Assembly (NCBI GenBank): GCA_021815305.1
Contig: JAKAHC010000003.1
Location: 62,001 to 126,000 of the forward strand
Length of the DNA stretch: 64,000 nt
From: Deltaproteobacteria bacterium
Lineage (GTDB): Bacteria; Desulfobacterota; Deferrimicrobia; Deferrimicrobiales; Deferrimicrobiaceae
Reading direction: 5' to 3'
Numbering within the stretch: position 1 is the first letter of the stretch; each line of letters begins with the position of its first letter. Of this stretch, positions 20,497 to 29,763 are shown piece by piece. Below the pieces are notes generated by a model. It was not told the DNA's origin and made no database searches. It saw only the letters and a program-made list of their open reading frames with translations. The translations under genes and the position numbers were made by a program.

Positions 20497-21075
20497 ATGC
20501 GGTCCGACGAGGAGTTGATGCTCCTCTTCCGGAAGGGGAGCCGGGAGGCGTTCGAGGAGCTGTTCTCCCGCCACCACCGGGCGGTGATCCGGTTCGCCTT
20601 CCGGATGACCGGCGATCCGGGAACCGCGGAGGAGGCGGCCCAGGAGATCTTCCTCCGGATCGCCCGCGCGGCGCCCACGTACGAACCCAGGGCCAGGTTC
20701 ACCACGTGGATGTACACGATCGCGCGCCGCACCACCCTCAACTTTCTGCGGGACACGGCGGAAGGGGGAGAGATGGTCCCCATCCTGCCGGCGGGGGAGG
20801 AGGAGGACGGATTCCAGCCGTTGCAGCTTTCCGGGCCGGAGGAGCAAAATCCCGAGCAGATGATCTGGGGTGCCCAGCTCAAGGAACGGTTCCTCGAGGC
20901 GCTGGGGGAGCTTCCCGAGGGATACCGAGCCGCCTTCGTCCTCAACCGGGGGGACGGCCTCTCTTACGAGGAAGTGGCCGGGATCCTCGGGATCACGGTG
21001 CAGGCGGTGAAAACCCGAATCTTCCGGGCGAGGGAGAGGCTCCTGCGGCGGCTATCCCCCGAGGTGTCCCCGTGA
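20497..21075 (+). CDS. ECF-type RNA polymerase sigma factor
   Basis: 192 residues with sigma regions 2 (FEELFSRHHRAVIRFAFRMTG ... TTWMYTIARRTTLNFLRD) and 4 (LPEGYRAAFVLNRGDGLSYEEVAGILGITVQAVKTRIFRARERL) and nothing else. It is followed by a zinc-finger anti-sigma gene and a DUF3106 gene, the usual layout of an envelope-stress ECF unit. Such sigma factors normally drive their own operon, but I did not find a repeated promoter motif that would show this. Confidence 0.93.
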   Translation: MRSDEELMLLFRKGSREAFEELFSRHHRAVIRFAFRMTGDPGTAEEAAQEIFLRIARAAPTYEPRARFTTWMYTIARRTTLNFLRDTAEGGEMVPILPAGEEEDGFQPLQLSGPEEQNPEQMIWGAQLKERFLEALGELPEGYRAAFVLNRGDGLSYEEVAGILGITVQAVKTRIFRARERLLRRLSPEVSP

Positions 21076-21124
21076 AACTTTCTCCCTGCGGCGGGGTTTA
21101 CCGGGATGGCGGTGGAGGATGACC

Positions 21125-21771
21125 ATGGCGTGCGGTGAATGGAGGGAGCGGATCAGCGCTTTCGCGGACGGAGAGACCTCGCCGGAGGATGCGGCGCGGG
21201 TGCGGGAGCACCTTGCCGCCTGTGAACGGTGCCGGAACTTCGAGCGGCGGATGCGGTCCGTGGACGAGGGGATGGGCCGGCTCGGCGGGGAGGTTTCGCC
21301 GGGGTTCCGGGATGCGGTGTTCGCCCGCCTCGAGGCGGAGGACCTGCTCCCTCCGCGGGAAAAGGCGTCCGGGTTCCGGTTGCGCTACGCAGCGGTCCCT
21401 CTCGCCGCGGCCGCCGCGCTGGCGATCTTCCTGCTTTTCCCCCGGGAGGCCGTTCGCGACCGCGTCGTCCCGGCCCCGTCGACCGCGCGGGTCGAGCCCC
21501 CCGCCCCCGCTCCCGCGCCGAAGGTTTCCAGGGAGGTGCGCCCCGCGGCGGAGCCGGCGGGAGGGTCTTCCGCGGCTCCCGGGTCCTCGTCGGCGGAGCA
21601 CCGCGCCCTTTCCCCGGACGAGAAGGAGATGATCGCCCTGATGGACGTGCTCGAGGATCCCTCCGCATTCGACGGCGCCGGCGACACGGAGGAGAAAAAC
21701 CTGGAACTGCTCGCCCCGCCCCCTGGCGCGGGCGACGCCCCGGATACGGTCGATTCCCGCAGGAGGGGCGC

Positions 21772-21775
<4 letters not shown>
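21125..21775 (+). CDS. Zinc-finger anti-sigma factor, single-span membrane protein
   Basis: 216 residues. The N-terminus has a zf-HC2 zinc-binding anti-sigma motif, VREHLAACERC. A membrane helix follows (about 83-100, AAVPLAAAAALAIFLLF) and then a Pro/Ala/Glu-rich periplasmic region. ATG 21125 is preferred to ATG 21119 because GGAGG abuts the latter. It should hold the upstream sigma factor inactive until a periplasmic signal arrives. Its stop overlaps the next start (ATGA). Confidence 0.85.
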
Positions 21776-22939
<1,164 letters not shown>

Positions 22940-22994
22940 GCCGGTCCGCTGAACCCGTCGGCCGGGAACTCCTCCCCTTGAGCGGCTCCGTCCC

Positions 22995-24443
22995 TCAAAA
23001 CAGGGGCGAGAAGATCCGGCAGGTGTCCTCGATCAGCCGCATCGCGCCGCTGCGGCGGGCGAATCGTTCCGGGTCGAGCTCCTCCGCGCCGAGGAGGTCT
23101 TCCGCGATCCCCGCCGCCAGCATGTCGATCCGCGGCCGGTCGTAGAGGAACACCCCCAGCTCGAAGTTCAGGAAGAAGCTCCGCATGTCGACGTTGGGCG
23201 ACCCGATGACCCCCACGTCGCTGTCGATGACCAGCGCCTTGGAGTGCAGGTTCGTCCGCCGGTAGAAGAATATCCGGACCCCCGCCGCGATCATCTCGTC
23301 GAAATACGACCGGCCCGCCAATGCGACCACCCACAGGTCGGATTGGCGGGACGACGGCACGATGAGACGCACGTCGACTCCGCGCAGCGCCGCGTTGATC
23401 AGGGCCGTCCCGATGGCGTCGTCGGGGACGAAGTACGGCGTTTCGACCCAGATGCGCTGCCGTGCCCCGGTGAACGCGGTGAAGACCCCCTGGTAGATCG
23501 GGTGCGCCTGGCGGTCGGGCCCCGACGCGACGACCTGGAGGATGGACGGGGAGGGGCTTCCTCCGGTAAAGGGCGCGCAGAGCGGGAAAAGCTCTCCCGA
23601 GGGAAGCGTCTCGTCGGTGGCGAACGCCCAGTCGTCCAGGAACAGCCCCTGCAGATCGGGCAACCCCGGCCCCTCGATGATCACGGCCGTGTCGCGCCAC
23701 TGCCATTTCGCCGTGCGCGGCCCCATGTACCTCTTCCCGATGTTCATCCCCCCGGTGAACGCCTTCCGGCCGTCTGCGATCAGGAGCTTGCGGTGGTTCC
23801 TCAAGTGCGAGGACCACCGCCGATGCAGGGGGAACGCGGGGAGGAACGCGGCCACTTCGCCGCCCGCTTCCCGCAACGGCCGGACCATCCTCCGCAGCGC
23901 CCGCCACGACCCCACCGCGTCCAGGAGGAGGCGCACGCGGATCCCCTCGCGCGCGCGAACGGCGAGCGCCTGGACGAAGCGCCTCCCCACGGGATCGGCG
24001 TCGAGGATGAAGAATTGCGCGTGAAGGTGGTCGCGCGCAGACGAGATCAGGGCGAGCACCGCGTCGTACGCCTCGTCCCCTCCCCGGAGGAACGTGACGC
24101 GGTTCCCGGCCACCGGCGGGGGGCTTCCCGCCGCCGCCAGGACCCGTCCGCACTCCCGTCCCCCCGGCGTCGGGAGCTCCTCCGGGCGGAGGCGCGCCGA
24201 AAGGGGGAAGGCGATCGGCGCGACCGTCGCGATCTTGGCGCGGATGTGGCGGCGGATCCTGCGGACGCCGATCAGGAAGTAGAGGGGAACGCCGAACACC
24301 GGAAGAAGGGCGATGCCGAGCATCCAGGCGAGGGTCGCCGAAGGGTGGCGGCGCTCCAGGATGATGCGGGGGATCAGGAACAGCGCAAAGACGTAGCCGA
24401 CGACGTTCAGCGCCAGGATCGAGTATTTCCAGACGTTGTACAT
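22995..24443 (-). CDS. Cardiolipin synthase (phospholipase D family)
   Basis: 482 residues. Two N-terminal membrane helices (about 5-25 and 35-55) precede two phospholipase-D catalytic motifs: HRKLLIAD in the middle and HSKALVID near the C-terminus, each HxKxxxxD. The protein would condense two phosphatidylglycerols to cardiolipin in the inner membrane. The start MYNVWKYSILALN was chosen because upstream sequence contains the tRNA gene on the other strand. ClsA-type architecture fits best. Confidence 0.93.
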   Translation of the reverse strand: MYNVWKYSILALNVVGYVFALFLIPRIILERRHPSATLAWMLGIALLPVFGVPLYFLIGVRRIRRHIRAKIATVAPIAFPLSARLRPEELPTPGGRECGRVLAAAGSPPPVAGNRVTFLRGGDEAYDAVLALISSARDHLHAQFFILDADPVGRRFVQALAVRAREGIRVRLLLDAVGSWRALRRMVRPLREAGGEVAAFLPAFPLHRRWSSHLRNHRKLLIADGRKAFTGGMNIGKRYMGPRTAKWQWRDTAVIIEGPGLPDLQGLFLDDWAFATDETLPSGELFPLCAPFTGGSPSPSILQVVASGPDRQAHPIYQGVFTAFTGARQRIWVETPYFVPDDAIGTALINAALRGVDVRLIVPSSRQSDLWVVALAGRSYFDEMIAAGVRIFFYRRTNLHSKALVIDSDVGVIGSPNVDMRSFFLNFELGVFLYDRPRIDMLAAGIAEDLLGAEELDPERFARRSGAMRLIEDTCRIFSPLF

Positions 24444-24461
24444 GCGCCCGCCAGCTAACGG

Positions 24462-24491
24462 TTGTGGGAGGATCCTTCGCCAGCATATAAT
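24462..24491 (+). promoter_or_regulatory. Promoter of tRNA-Ser
   Basis: A perfect TATAAT (24486-24491) lies 16 bases before the tRNA, with TTGTGG (24462-24467) 18 bases upstream. The -10 is convincing, the -35 weak. Confidence 0.6.
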
Positions 24492-24507
24492 ACCTCCCTT
24501 CCCGCGC

Positions 24508-24600
24508 GGAGGGGTACCGAAGTGGCCGTAACGGGGTCGACTCGAAATCGACTTGGCGGTGCGAGCCGCCACGTGGGTTCGAATCCCACCCCCTCCGCCA
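24508..24600 (+). tRNA. tRNA-Ser (anticodon CGA)
   Basis: GGAGGGG (24508-24514) pairs with CCCCTCC (24590-24596), followed by discriminator G and an encoded CCA (24598-24600). The anticodon stem GTCGA/TCGAC surrounds loop CTCGAAA with anticodon CGA at 24543-24545. A long GC-rich variable arm and the T-arm GTGGG-TTCGAAT-CCCAC are typical of serine tRNA. It reads the UCG codon. Confidence 0.97.
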
Positions 24601-24623
24601 TTCCTGCCCCTCCGCCATTCCTG
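24590..24623 (+). repeat. 17-bp tandem duplication of the tRNA-Ser 3' end
   Basis: CCCCTCCGCCATTCCTG occurs twice head to tail (24590-24606, 24607-24623). The first copy contains the last 11 bases of the tRNA, including CCA. Integrating elements often leave a duplicated tRNA 3' end as an attachment site, but no integrase is in view. Confidence 0.6.
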
Positions 24624-24691
24624 CGTTCTCCTTCGGTTGCGGCGGGATTCGAACGCCGTTTTCCCGCACGTGTTCGTCTCGGCGTACTAAG

Positions 24692-25570
24692 ATGTCGGGT
24701 ATGCCTGCCTCATCCGGCCCGCCCGGGCGCGGGTTCGAAGCCCCTCTGCTGATCGCCGTCGCTCCCAACGGAGCCCGCAGGACGCTTGCCGATCATCCCG
24801 CCGTCCCGCTGGCTCCCGACGCCCTGGCGGCAACGGCCAAGGCGTGCCTCGACGAAGGCGCGGCGATGCTGCATCTGCATGTGCGCACACCGGAGGGGAG
24901 GCACACTCTCGATGCGGACACGTATCTCGCCGCCACCCGGGTGGTGCGCCGCGCCGTGGGCCGGCGCATGGTGATCCAGATCACGACCGAGGCCGCCGGG
25001 ATCTACCGGCCGCCGGAGCAGATGGCCGTGGTCAGGGCGGTGCGCCCCGAGGCGGTGTCGCTCTCGGTCCGGGAGCTTGCGGGGGGCGATGCTCCCGAAA
25101 GCGGGCTGGCCTCCTTCTTCTCCTGGCTGGCGCGCGCCCGCGTCATGACGCAGATCATCCTGTACGACGTGCCGGACGTGTTCCTCTGGAACGATCTGCG
25201 CCGTCGCGGCGTCGTCCCCGAGGGACCGTGGTTTCCGCTCTTCGTCCTGGGGCGGTACGCGGCGGGCCGGGTCTCCGCTCCGCGGGACCTGCTGCCGTTT
25301 TTGGGCGCGGAGGACGGGATGTATCCCTGGTGCGTGTGCGCCTTCGGGCCGCGGGAGAACGCCTGCGCGATCGCCGCCGCGGCCCTGGGCGGGCACGCCC
25401 GTGTGGGTTTCGAAAACAACCTGTCCCTGCGCGACGGCTCCCCGGCGCAGGACAACGCGGCGTTGGTCCGGCAGGTCGCCGAAGGCGCACGGGCGCTGGG
25501 GCGAAGGCTCGCCGCCGCGGACGAGGTCCGCGCCTGGTTTCCCGACAGGCGGCTTGAAAAGCCCCGGTGA
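24692..25570 (+). CDS. BKACE-family enzyme (3-keto-5-aminohexanoate cleavage type, DUF849)
   Basis: 292 residues. Family landmarks: PLLIAVAPNGARR near the start, GAAMLHLHVRTPEGRHTLD with the metal-binding HLH, IQITTEAAG, CAFGPRENACAIAAAALG and GHARVGFENNLSLRDG. BKACE enzymes cleave beta-keto acids with acetyl-CoA or another acyl-CoA in a TIM barrel. The substrate is set by pocket residues and cannot be told here. No lysine-fermentation genes surround it, so the lysine pathway is not implied. No ribosome-binding site is obvious; an ATG at 24701 is an alternative start. Confidence 0.83.
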   Translation: MSGMPASSGPPGRGFEAPLLIAVAPNGARRTLADHPAVPLAPDALAATAKACLDEGAAMLHLHVRTPEGRHTLDADTYLAATRVVRRAVGRRMVIQITTEAAGIYRPPEQMAVVRAVRPEAVSLSVRELAGGDAPESGLASFFSWLARARVMTQIILYDVPDVFLWNDLRRRGVVPEGPWFPLFVLGRYAAGRVSAPRDLLPFLGAEDGMYPWCVCAFGPRENACAIAAAALGGHARVGFENNLSLRDGSPAQDNAALVRQVAEGARALGRRLAAADEVRAWFPDRRLEKPR

Positions 25571-25582
25571 ATCCCGTACGAT
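25554..25582 (+). promoter_or_regulatory. Promoter of the SRP RNA gene
   Basis: TTGAAA (25554-25559) and TACGAT (25577-25582) are exactly 17 bases apart and overlap the last codons of the BKACE gene. Transcription should begin near 25589, about 50 bases before the conserved SRP RNA helix, so a 5' leader may be processed. Confidence 0.55.
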
Positions 25583-25637
25583 GTTTTTTTCTGCGCGATA
25601 CGGTCCGCAGGATCGGCCGGACGCCCCGCCGGGGGTG

Positions 25638-25748
25638 CGCCGGCGGCCAGGCCCGCCGCAACGGAAGGCGGCAAACCCCGTCAGGTCCGGAAGGAAGCAG
25701 CGGTAGCCGCACACCTCCGTGTGCCGGCGGCTCCCCTGGCCGCCGGCG
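25638..25748 (+). ncRNA. ffs: Signal recognition particle RNA (4.5S, small bacterial type)
   Basis: The conserved SRP domain IV sequence GTCAGGTCCGGAAGGAAGCA begins at 25679 and forms the tetraloop hairpin that binds Ffh. The outer helix is a perfect 14-bp pairing of 25638-25651 with 25735-25748. About 111 bases is the usual size of the short bacterial form. Ends are set from the pairing, so processing sites may differ by several bases. Confidence 0.93.
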
Positions 25749-25751
25749 GAC

Positions 25752-25775
25752 CCCCGGGCGCCTGCGGGGTTGTTT
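25752..25775 (+). terminator. Terminator after SRP RNA
   Basis: CCCCG (25752-25756) pairs with CGGGG (25765-25769) around an 8-base loop, followed by TTGTTT. The GC-only stem directly after the RNA gene fits an intrinsic terminator. Confidence 0.5.
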
Positions 25776-25936
25776 CCCCGGTATCGTATCAGACCCCGGA
25801 TACAGGGCGAAGCCGGGGAGCCTCCCGCCCCGGTAAGAGCTTCGCGCCGCCCGAGGATCCCCGCAGCGGGAAATGGGGGGCAAGAAGAGCCCGGAGTCCG
25901 GGATGCCGCACCAGCGTGAAAGGGGATGCGCCACCG

Positions 25937-27667
25937 ATGGCCTACGAGGCGCTCGCCAGGAAGTGGCGCCCGAAGACGTTCGAGGAGATCGTCGGGCAGG
26001 GGCACGTGACCCGCGCCCTCTCCAACGCCATCTCCTCCGGCAAGATCCACCACGCCTACCTGTTTTCCGGAACCCGCGGCGTCGGCAAGACCACCTTTGC
26101 CAGGATCCTCGCCCGGGCGCTCAACTGCGAGATCGGCCCCACGCCGACCCCGTGCCTTGCCTGCCCGTCGTGCGAGGAGGTGGGCGTCGGCTCCGACGTC
26201 CAGGAGATCGACGGGGCCTCCAACACCGGGATCGACGATATCCGCCGGTTGCGGGAGAACGCCGCGTACGCTCCCTCCCGCCTCCGCTACAAGATCTACA
26301 TCATCGACGAGGTCCACATGCTGTCGAAGGCGGCCTTCAACGGGCTGCTGAAGACCCTGGAGGAGCCTCCCCCCCACGTGGTGTTCATCCTCGCCACCAC
26401 CGAGCCCAACCGCATTCCCGACACGATCCTCTCCCGCTGCCAGCGCTTCGACTTCCGAATGCTCACCGAGGCCGAGGTCCGGGGGCGCCTCGGAGAGATC
26501 GCCCGGGCCGAGGGGATCGCGGTGGAGGAGGACGCGCTCGCCCTCATGGCCCGGTACGCGTTCGGCTCGATGCGGGATGGGCAATCCCTCCTCGAGCAGG
26601 CGGCGGTCTCCGGCGGCGGTACCGTCACCGCCGAGCTGGTCGAGGGGATGCTGGGACTGGTCGGAACCGAGGCGGCCATCGACCTGGCGACCGCGGCCGT
26701 CTTCGAAGGGGCGGGCGCGGCGCTCTCCCGCTTTGAAGGTCTGCTGCTGCGCGGGGCGGACCTGAAACACCTGTACCTCTCTCTGGTCGACGTCCTGAGG
26801 GACGCGGCCGTCCTGTCCTTCACCGGGCAGGAGGGGCTCCTCTTCCGCCACTCGCCGGCTTCCCTTTCCCGGATGAAGGAATTCGTCCCGCAACGTTCCA
26901 GGGAGGAGTGGATGTTCCTCCTCGACATCGCCTTCCGTTCCGAGCGCGACGTGCTGGCGACGGAGTTCCCCAACCTTGGGTTCGAGCTGCTGCTGCTGCG
27001 GCTGGCCGCCGCGCCGGGGATGCTCTCCGTGGAGACCCTCGAGGCGGGAAGCGCCGCCGCGGAACCGCCGTCCGGAGCCTCCCCGCCGTCCGCGACGTTC
27101 TCGCGCAAGCCCGTTCCGCGCGCCGAACCGCCGGCTCCGCCCGCACGCGAGGCGAAGCCTCCCGCCGCGACGGGGGCGGCGGAAGGGAAAGGGCTGTGGG
27201 ACGCGATGCGGCGGATCCTCGAGGGGAGGAAAAAGACCGTGCTTCTTGGCCTTCTGTCCCAGATGGAAGGCGAGTCCACGGACGGCGAGTTCGTCATCTC
27301 CTGCGGGCACGAGATGATGCTGGAGCGGCTCAAGGAAAAGGACAAGTGGCAACCGCTCGTCGCGGCCCTGGAAGAGGCGGCCGGGAAGGCGATCCCGGTG
27401 CGGCTCGCGGTTTCGGCGGAAAAAAAAAGCCCGGAAGATGACGCCTTAGCCCGGCCGGACGCCGGGCTGGAGCGGAAAGCCCTGGAGGAACCGCTCGTCC
27501 TCTTGGCGCTGCAGGTTTTCGAAGGGGCGAAGGTGGTCAAGGTGCAGGCGGCGCCCCAGGGACCGGGCCCGTCGCCGGAGCCCCCCCCCGGGGATGCGGC
27601 GGCGGGGGAGGCGGAAGAGGGCGAAGAGCCGGTGTTCGCGGAAACGGCGCCCGAGGAGGAGGAATGA
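25937..27667 (+). CDS. dnaX: DNA polymerase III subunit gamma/tau
   Basis: 576 residues for the full-length (tau) reading. Start MAYEALARKWRPKTFEEIVG; Walker A SGTRGVGKTTFARILA; zinc module with CLACPSCEEV; Walker B YIIDEVHMLSKAAFNGLL; sensor ATTEPNRIPDTILSRCQRF. The clamp-loader core ends near residue 370, followed by an Ala/Pro linker and a tau-specific C-terminal domain. A run of nine A at 27420-27428 falls after this, and both shifted frames stop within 21 bases, so a shorter gamma-like form is likely (see that entry). It overlaps ybaB by four bases in the conserved dnaX-ybaB-recR order. Confidence 0.96.
   Translation: MAYEALARKWRPKTFEEIVGQGHVTRALSNAISSGKIHHAYLFSGTRGVGKTTFARILARALNCEIGPTPTPCLACPSCEEVGVGSDVQEIDGASNTGIDDIRRLRENAAYAPSRLRYKIYIIDEVHMLSKAAFNGLLKTLEEPPPHVVFILATTEPNRIPDTILSRCQRFDFRMLTEAEVRGRLGEIARAEGIAVEEDALALMARYAFGSMRDGQSLLEQAAVSGGGTVTAELVEGMLGLVGTEAAIDLATAAVFEGAGAALSRFEGLLLRGADLKHLYLSLVDVLRDAAVLSFTGQEGLLFRHSPASLSRMKEFVPQRSREEWMFLLDIAFRSERDVLATEFPNLGFELLLLRLAAAPGMLSVETLEAGSAAAEPPSGASPPSATFSRKPVPRAEPPAPPAREAKPPAATGAAEGKGLWDAMRRILEGRKKTVLLGLLSQMEGESTDGEFVISCGHEMMLERLKEKDKWQPLVAALEEAAGKAIPVRLAVSAEKKSPEDDALARPDAGLERKALEEPLVLLALQVFEGAKVVKVQAAPQGPGPSPEPPPGDAAAGEAEEGEEPVFAETAPEEEE
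27420..27468 (+). promoter_or_regulatory. dnaX slippery A9 run and downstream hairpin
   Basis: Nine consecutive A (27420-27428) are read in frame as GAA AAA AAA AGC. A -1 shift gives AAG CCC GGA AGA then TGA (27439-27441); a +1 shift meets TAG at 27447-27449. A perfect 8-bp hairpin follows (27448-27455 with 27461-27468, 5-base loop). E. coli dnaX makes gamma by ribosomal -1 frameshifting on A AAA AAG plus a hairpin, and Thermus by slippage on A9. The 19-base gap to the stem here is longer than usual for ribosomal shifting, so transcriptional slippage may fit better. Confidence 0.65.
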
Positions 27668-27975
27668 CCGATTTCCAGGAAATCATGCGGCAGGCCCAGG
27701 AGATGCGCTCCCGCCTCCAGCGGCTGCAGGAGGAGCTTGGGGAGAGGACCGTGGAGGGTTCCGCGGGGGGCGGGATGGTGGTCGCCGTGATGAACGGCCG
27801 CCAGGAGCTGCTGTCGATACGGATCGAGAAGGAGGTCGTCTCCCCCGACGACGTTCCGATGCTGCAGGACCTCGTCCGCGCGGCGGTGAACGACGCCCTG
27901 ACGCGTTCCCGCGAGCTTGCCGCCTCCGAGATGACGAAGCTCACGGGCGGGATCCTCCCGCCGGGGATGCTGTGA
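27664..27975 (+). CDS. YbaB/EbfC nucleoid-associated protein
   Basis: 103 residues. The pattern MTDFQEIMRQAQEMRSRLQRLQEEL, GSAGGGMVVAVMNGRQELLSIRI and the end MTKLTGGILPPGM is that of YbaB/EbfC. These dimeric proteins bind DNA with little sequence preference. The gene starts within the dnaX stop (ATGA) and its own stop overlaps the recR start (GTGA), the conserved three-gene arrangement. Confidence 0.96.
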   Translation: MTDFQEIMRQAQEMRSRLQRLQEELGERTVEGSAGGGMVVAVMNGRQELLSIRIEKEVVSPDDVPMLQDLVRAAVNDALTRSRELAASEMTKLTGGILPPGML

Positions 27976-28574
27976 CCGCGGTCTACCCGAAACCGCTGCG
28001 CCGCCTGGTCGTCCTCCTCTCCCGCCTTCCGGGGATCGGGGAGAAGACGGCGACCCGCCTGGCGATGTTCCTTCTGAAGGCGTCCGGGGAGTACGTCGGC
28101 GAATTGGGGACCGCGATTGCCGGGATCCGCGGGGCCGTGATAAAATGCTCGAAATGCTTCAACATCGCGGATGAGGATCCGTGCCCGCTCTGCGCCGACC
28201 CAGCCCGCCGTGACGACCTCATATGCGTTGTGGAAGGCCCCACCGATATCGTCCCGATCGAGAAGAGCGGGGAGTTCAAGGGGAGATACCACGTTCTCGG
28301 CGGGGCGATCTCGCCGATCGACGGCGTCATGCCGGAGGACATTCACGTGCGGGAACTGCTGGACCGGGTGTCCCGCGGCGGCATCGCCGAAGTCGTCCTG
28401 GCGACGAACCTGACGTCGGAGGGGGAGGCGACCGCCGCGTATCTGGCCGAGGCGCTGAAAGGGAAAGGTGTCCGTGTGACCCGCATCGCCTACGGGCTTC
28501 CGATGGGGTCCGACCTGGAGTACGCCGACGAGATCACGGTCGGCCGGGCGATGAAGGGGCGAAGGGAGCTGTGA
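27972..28574 (+). CDS. recR: Recombination protein RecR
   Basis: 200 residues from GTG 27972, which overlaps the ybaB stop. It has the N-terminal HhH segment LSRLPGIGEKTATRLAMFLL, a C4 zinc finger (CSKCFNIADEDPCPLC) and a Toprim domain with VVEGPTDIVPIEKSGEFKGRYHVLGG and VLATNLTSEGEATAAYL. RecR works with RecF and RecO in loading RecA at gaps. Length and motifs are complete. Confidence 0.96.
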   Translation: MTAVYPKPLRRLVVLLSRLPGIGEKTATRLAMFLLKASGEYVGELGTAIAGIRGAVIKCSKCFNIADEDPCPLCADPARRDDLICVVEGPTDIVPIEKSGEFKGRYHVLGGAISPIDGVMPEDIHVRELLDRVSRGGIAEVVLATNLTSEGEATAAYLAEALKGKGVRVTRIAYGLPMGSDLEYADEITVGRAMKGRREL

Positions 28575-28579
28575 CCCGG

Positions 28580-28609
28580 TTGACACGCGCCTTTCGGGCT
28601 GAGTAGAAT
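28580..28609 (+). promoter_or_regulatory. Strong sigma-70 promoter of the oxidoreductase operon
   Basis: TTGACA (28580-28585) and TAGAAT (28604-28609) are separated by 18 bases, just after the recR stop. Transcription would start near 28616, leaving a leader of about 95 bases before the first gene. Confidence 0.65.
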
Positions 28610-28651
28610 GGCGGGCAACCCCCGAAAAGGCATGAGGTTCCGACCGATTTC

Positions 28652-28674
28652 AACCCGGACACAGGACGGGTTTT
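28652..28674 (+). terminator. Hairpin with T-run in the leader (possible attenuator)
   Basis: AACCCG pairs with CGGGTT around a 9-base loop and runs into TTTT within the 5' leader of the oxidoreductase operon. It is a weak 6-bp intrinsic-terminator shape placed between promoter and start codon. No competing antiterminator was recognised. Confidence 0.3.
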
Positions 28675-28711
28675 CCGCCGGTTGCAAAATTACGGGAGAG
28701 GGGCGGTAGAC

Positions 28712-29731
28712 ATGAGCCATAGCGGTAACGCGTTGCGGTTGCCCGTGAAAAACGACCTCGGGTTCTTCGAGATCCGGATGGAGAGCATCGGAGGATTGGG
28801 GGCCAACGTGGCCGGCAAGATCCTCACCGAGGCGGCGATCATCGGGATGGGAATGAACGGCGCGGGATTCGCCTCGTACGGTTCCGAGAAGAAGGGAACT
28901 CCGGTCAAGGCGTTCGTGCGGATCTGCGAGGCGGACCACAAGGTCCGGGTCAACAGCCCCGTCGAGGAACCCCACGTGCTGGCCATCTTCCACGAGGCGC
29001 TGGCGAAGTCGGTCCCCGTGACCGCGGGGGCGGTCCCCGGGAAGACCACGGTGATCCTGAACACCAGGAAGGACCCGGGACAGGCGCGCGACTTCCTCAA
29101 GCTCCAGGGGGGGAAGATCGGCACGGTGGACGCGATGGAGATCGCCATGGCCACCGGCTCCCGCGTCAACATGGTCATGATGGGCGCCGTCATGAAGGCC
29201 GCCGGCTTCTTCGAGTGGAAGGCGGTCGAGGGCGCCGTCAACGAGCAGTTCGGGAAGAAGTACGCCGCCCTCATGAAGGGAAACCTCGAGGCGCTGAAGC
29301 GGGGGTACGACGAGGTGGAATTCCGGGAGTTTCCCGTGGACGGAAGGTACCCGGCAACGCCGTTCCGTCGCGAGGAGCCCAGGCTCGGGTACGAGACCGC
29401 CCCCATCGGCGGGACGATCTACTCGGTGGGGAACATGCGGTTCAAGGATCTCTCCACCAGCCGCACGGGGATGATTCCCCTCTTCGTCGAGGACAAGTGC
29501 GTGCGGTGCGGCGAGTGCGACATCACCTGCCCCGACTACTGCTTCGTGTGGGAGCGGGGGAAGGATCCCGGGACGGGCAAGGACGGGATGGTCCTGCGGG
29601 GGATCGACTACCAGTACTGCAAGGGGTGCCTGCGGTGCACCTGGATCTGCAAGTTCGGCGCGCTCCTCCCCGCGAAGGAGGCCGAGCAGGACATGGAGAA
29701 GATCACCGTCAAGCACAGGTTCCTGAAATAA
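28712..29731 (+). CDS. 2-oxoacid:ferredoxin oxidoreductase, fused gamma and delta subunits
   Basis: 339 residues. The N-terminal 190 residues are the gamma-type domain (RMESIGGLGANVAGKILTEA, FASYGSEKKGTPVKAFVRI). The C-terminal 100 residues are a ferredoxin-like delta domain with two Fe-S cluster motifs, CVRCGECDITCPDYC and CKGCLRCTWICKFG. Fusion of gamma and delta is seen directly. The start MSHSGN at 28712 follows a GGGAGAGGGG stretch. With the next gene it forms a complete CoA-dependent oxidoreductase (for example pyruvate or 2-oxoglutarate). Substrate is not determined by sequence alone. Confidence 0.9.
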   Translation: MSHSGNALRLPVKNDLGFFEIRMESIGGLGANVAGKILTEAAIIGMGMNGAGFASYGSEKKGTPVKAFVRICEADHKVRVNSPVEEPHVLAIFHEALAKSVPVTAGAVPGKTTVILNTRKDPGQARDFLKLQGGKIGTVDAMEIAMATGSRVNMVMMGAVMKAAGFFEWKAVEGAVNEQFGKKYAALMKGNLEALKRGYDEVEFREFPVDGRYPATPFRREEPRLGYETAPIGGTIYSVGNMRFKDLSTSRTGMIPLFVEDKCVRCGECDITCPDYCFVWERGKDPGTGKDGMVLRGIDYQYCKGCLRCTWICKFGALLPAKEAEQDMEKITVKHRFLK

Positions 29732-29763
29732 CGACCGCAATCCAGATCGAAGGAGAAATGCGA

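Noticed and set aside
24692-25570. Lysine-fermentation role for the BKACE-family gene
   Set aside because: None of the aminomutase, dehydrogenase or ammonia-lyase genes of that pathway are nearby, and the family is functionally broad.
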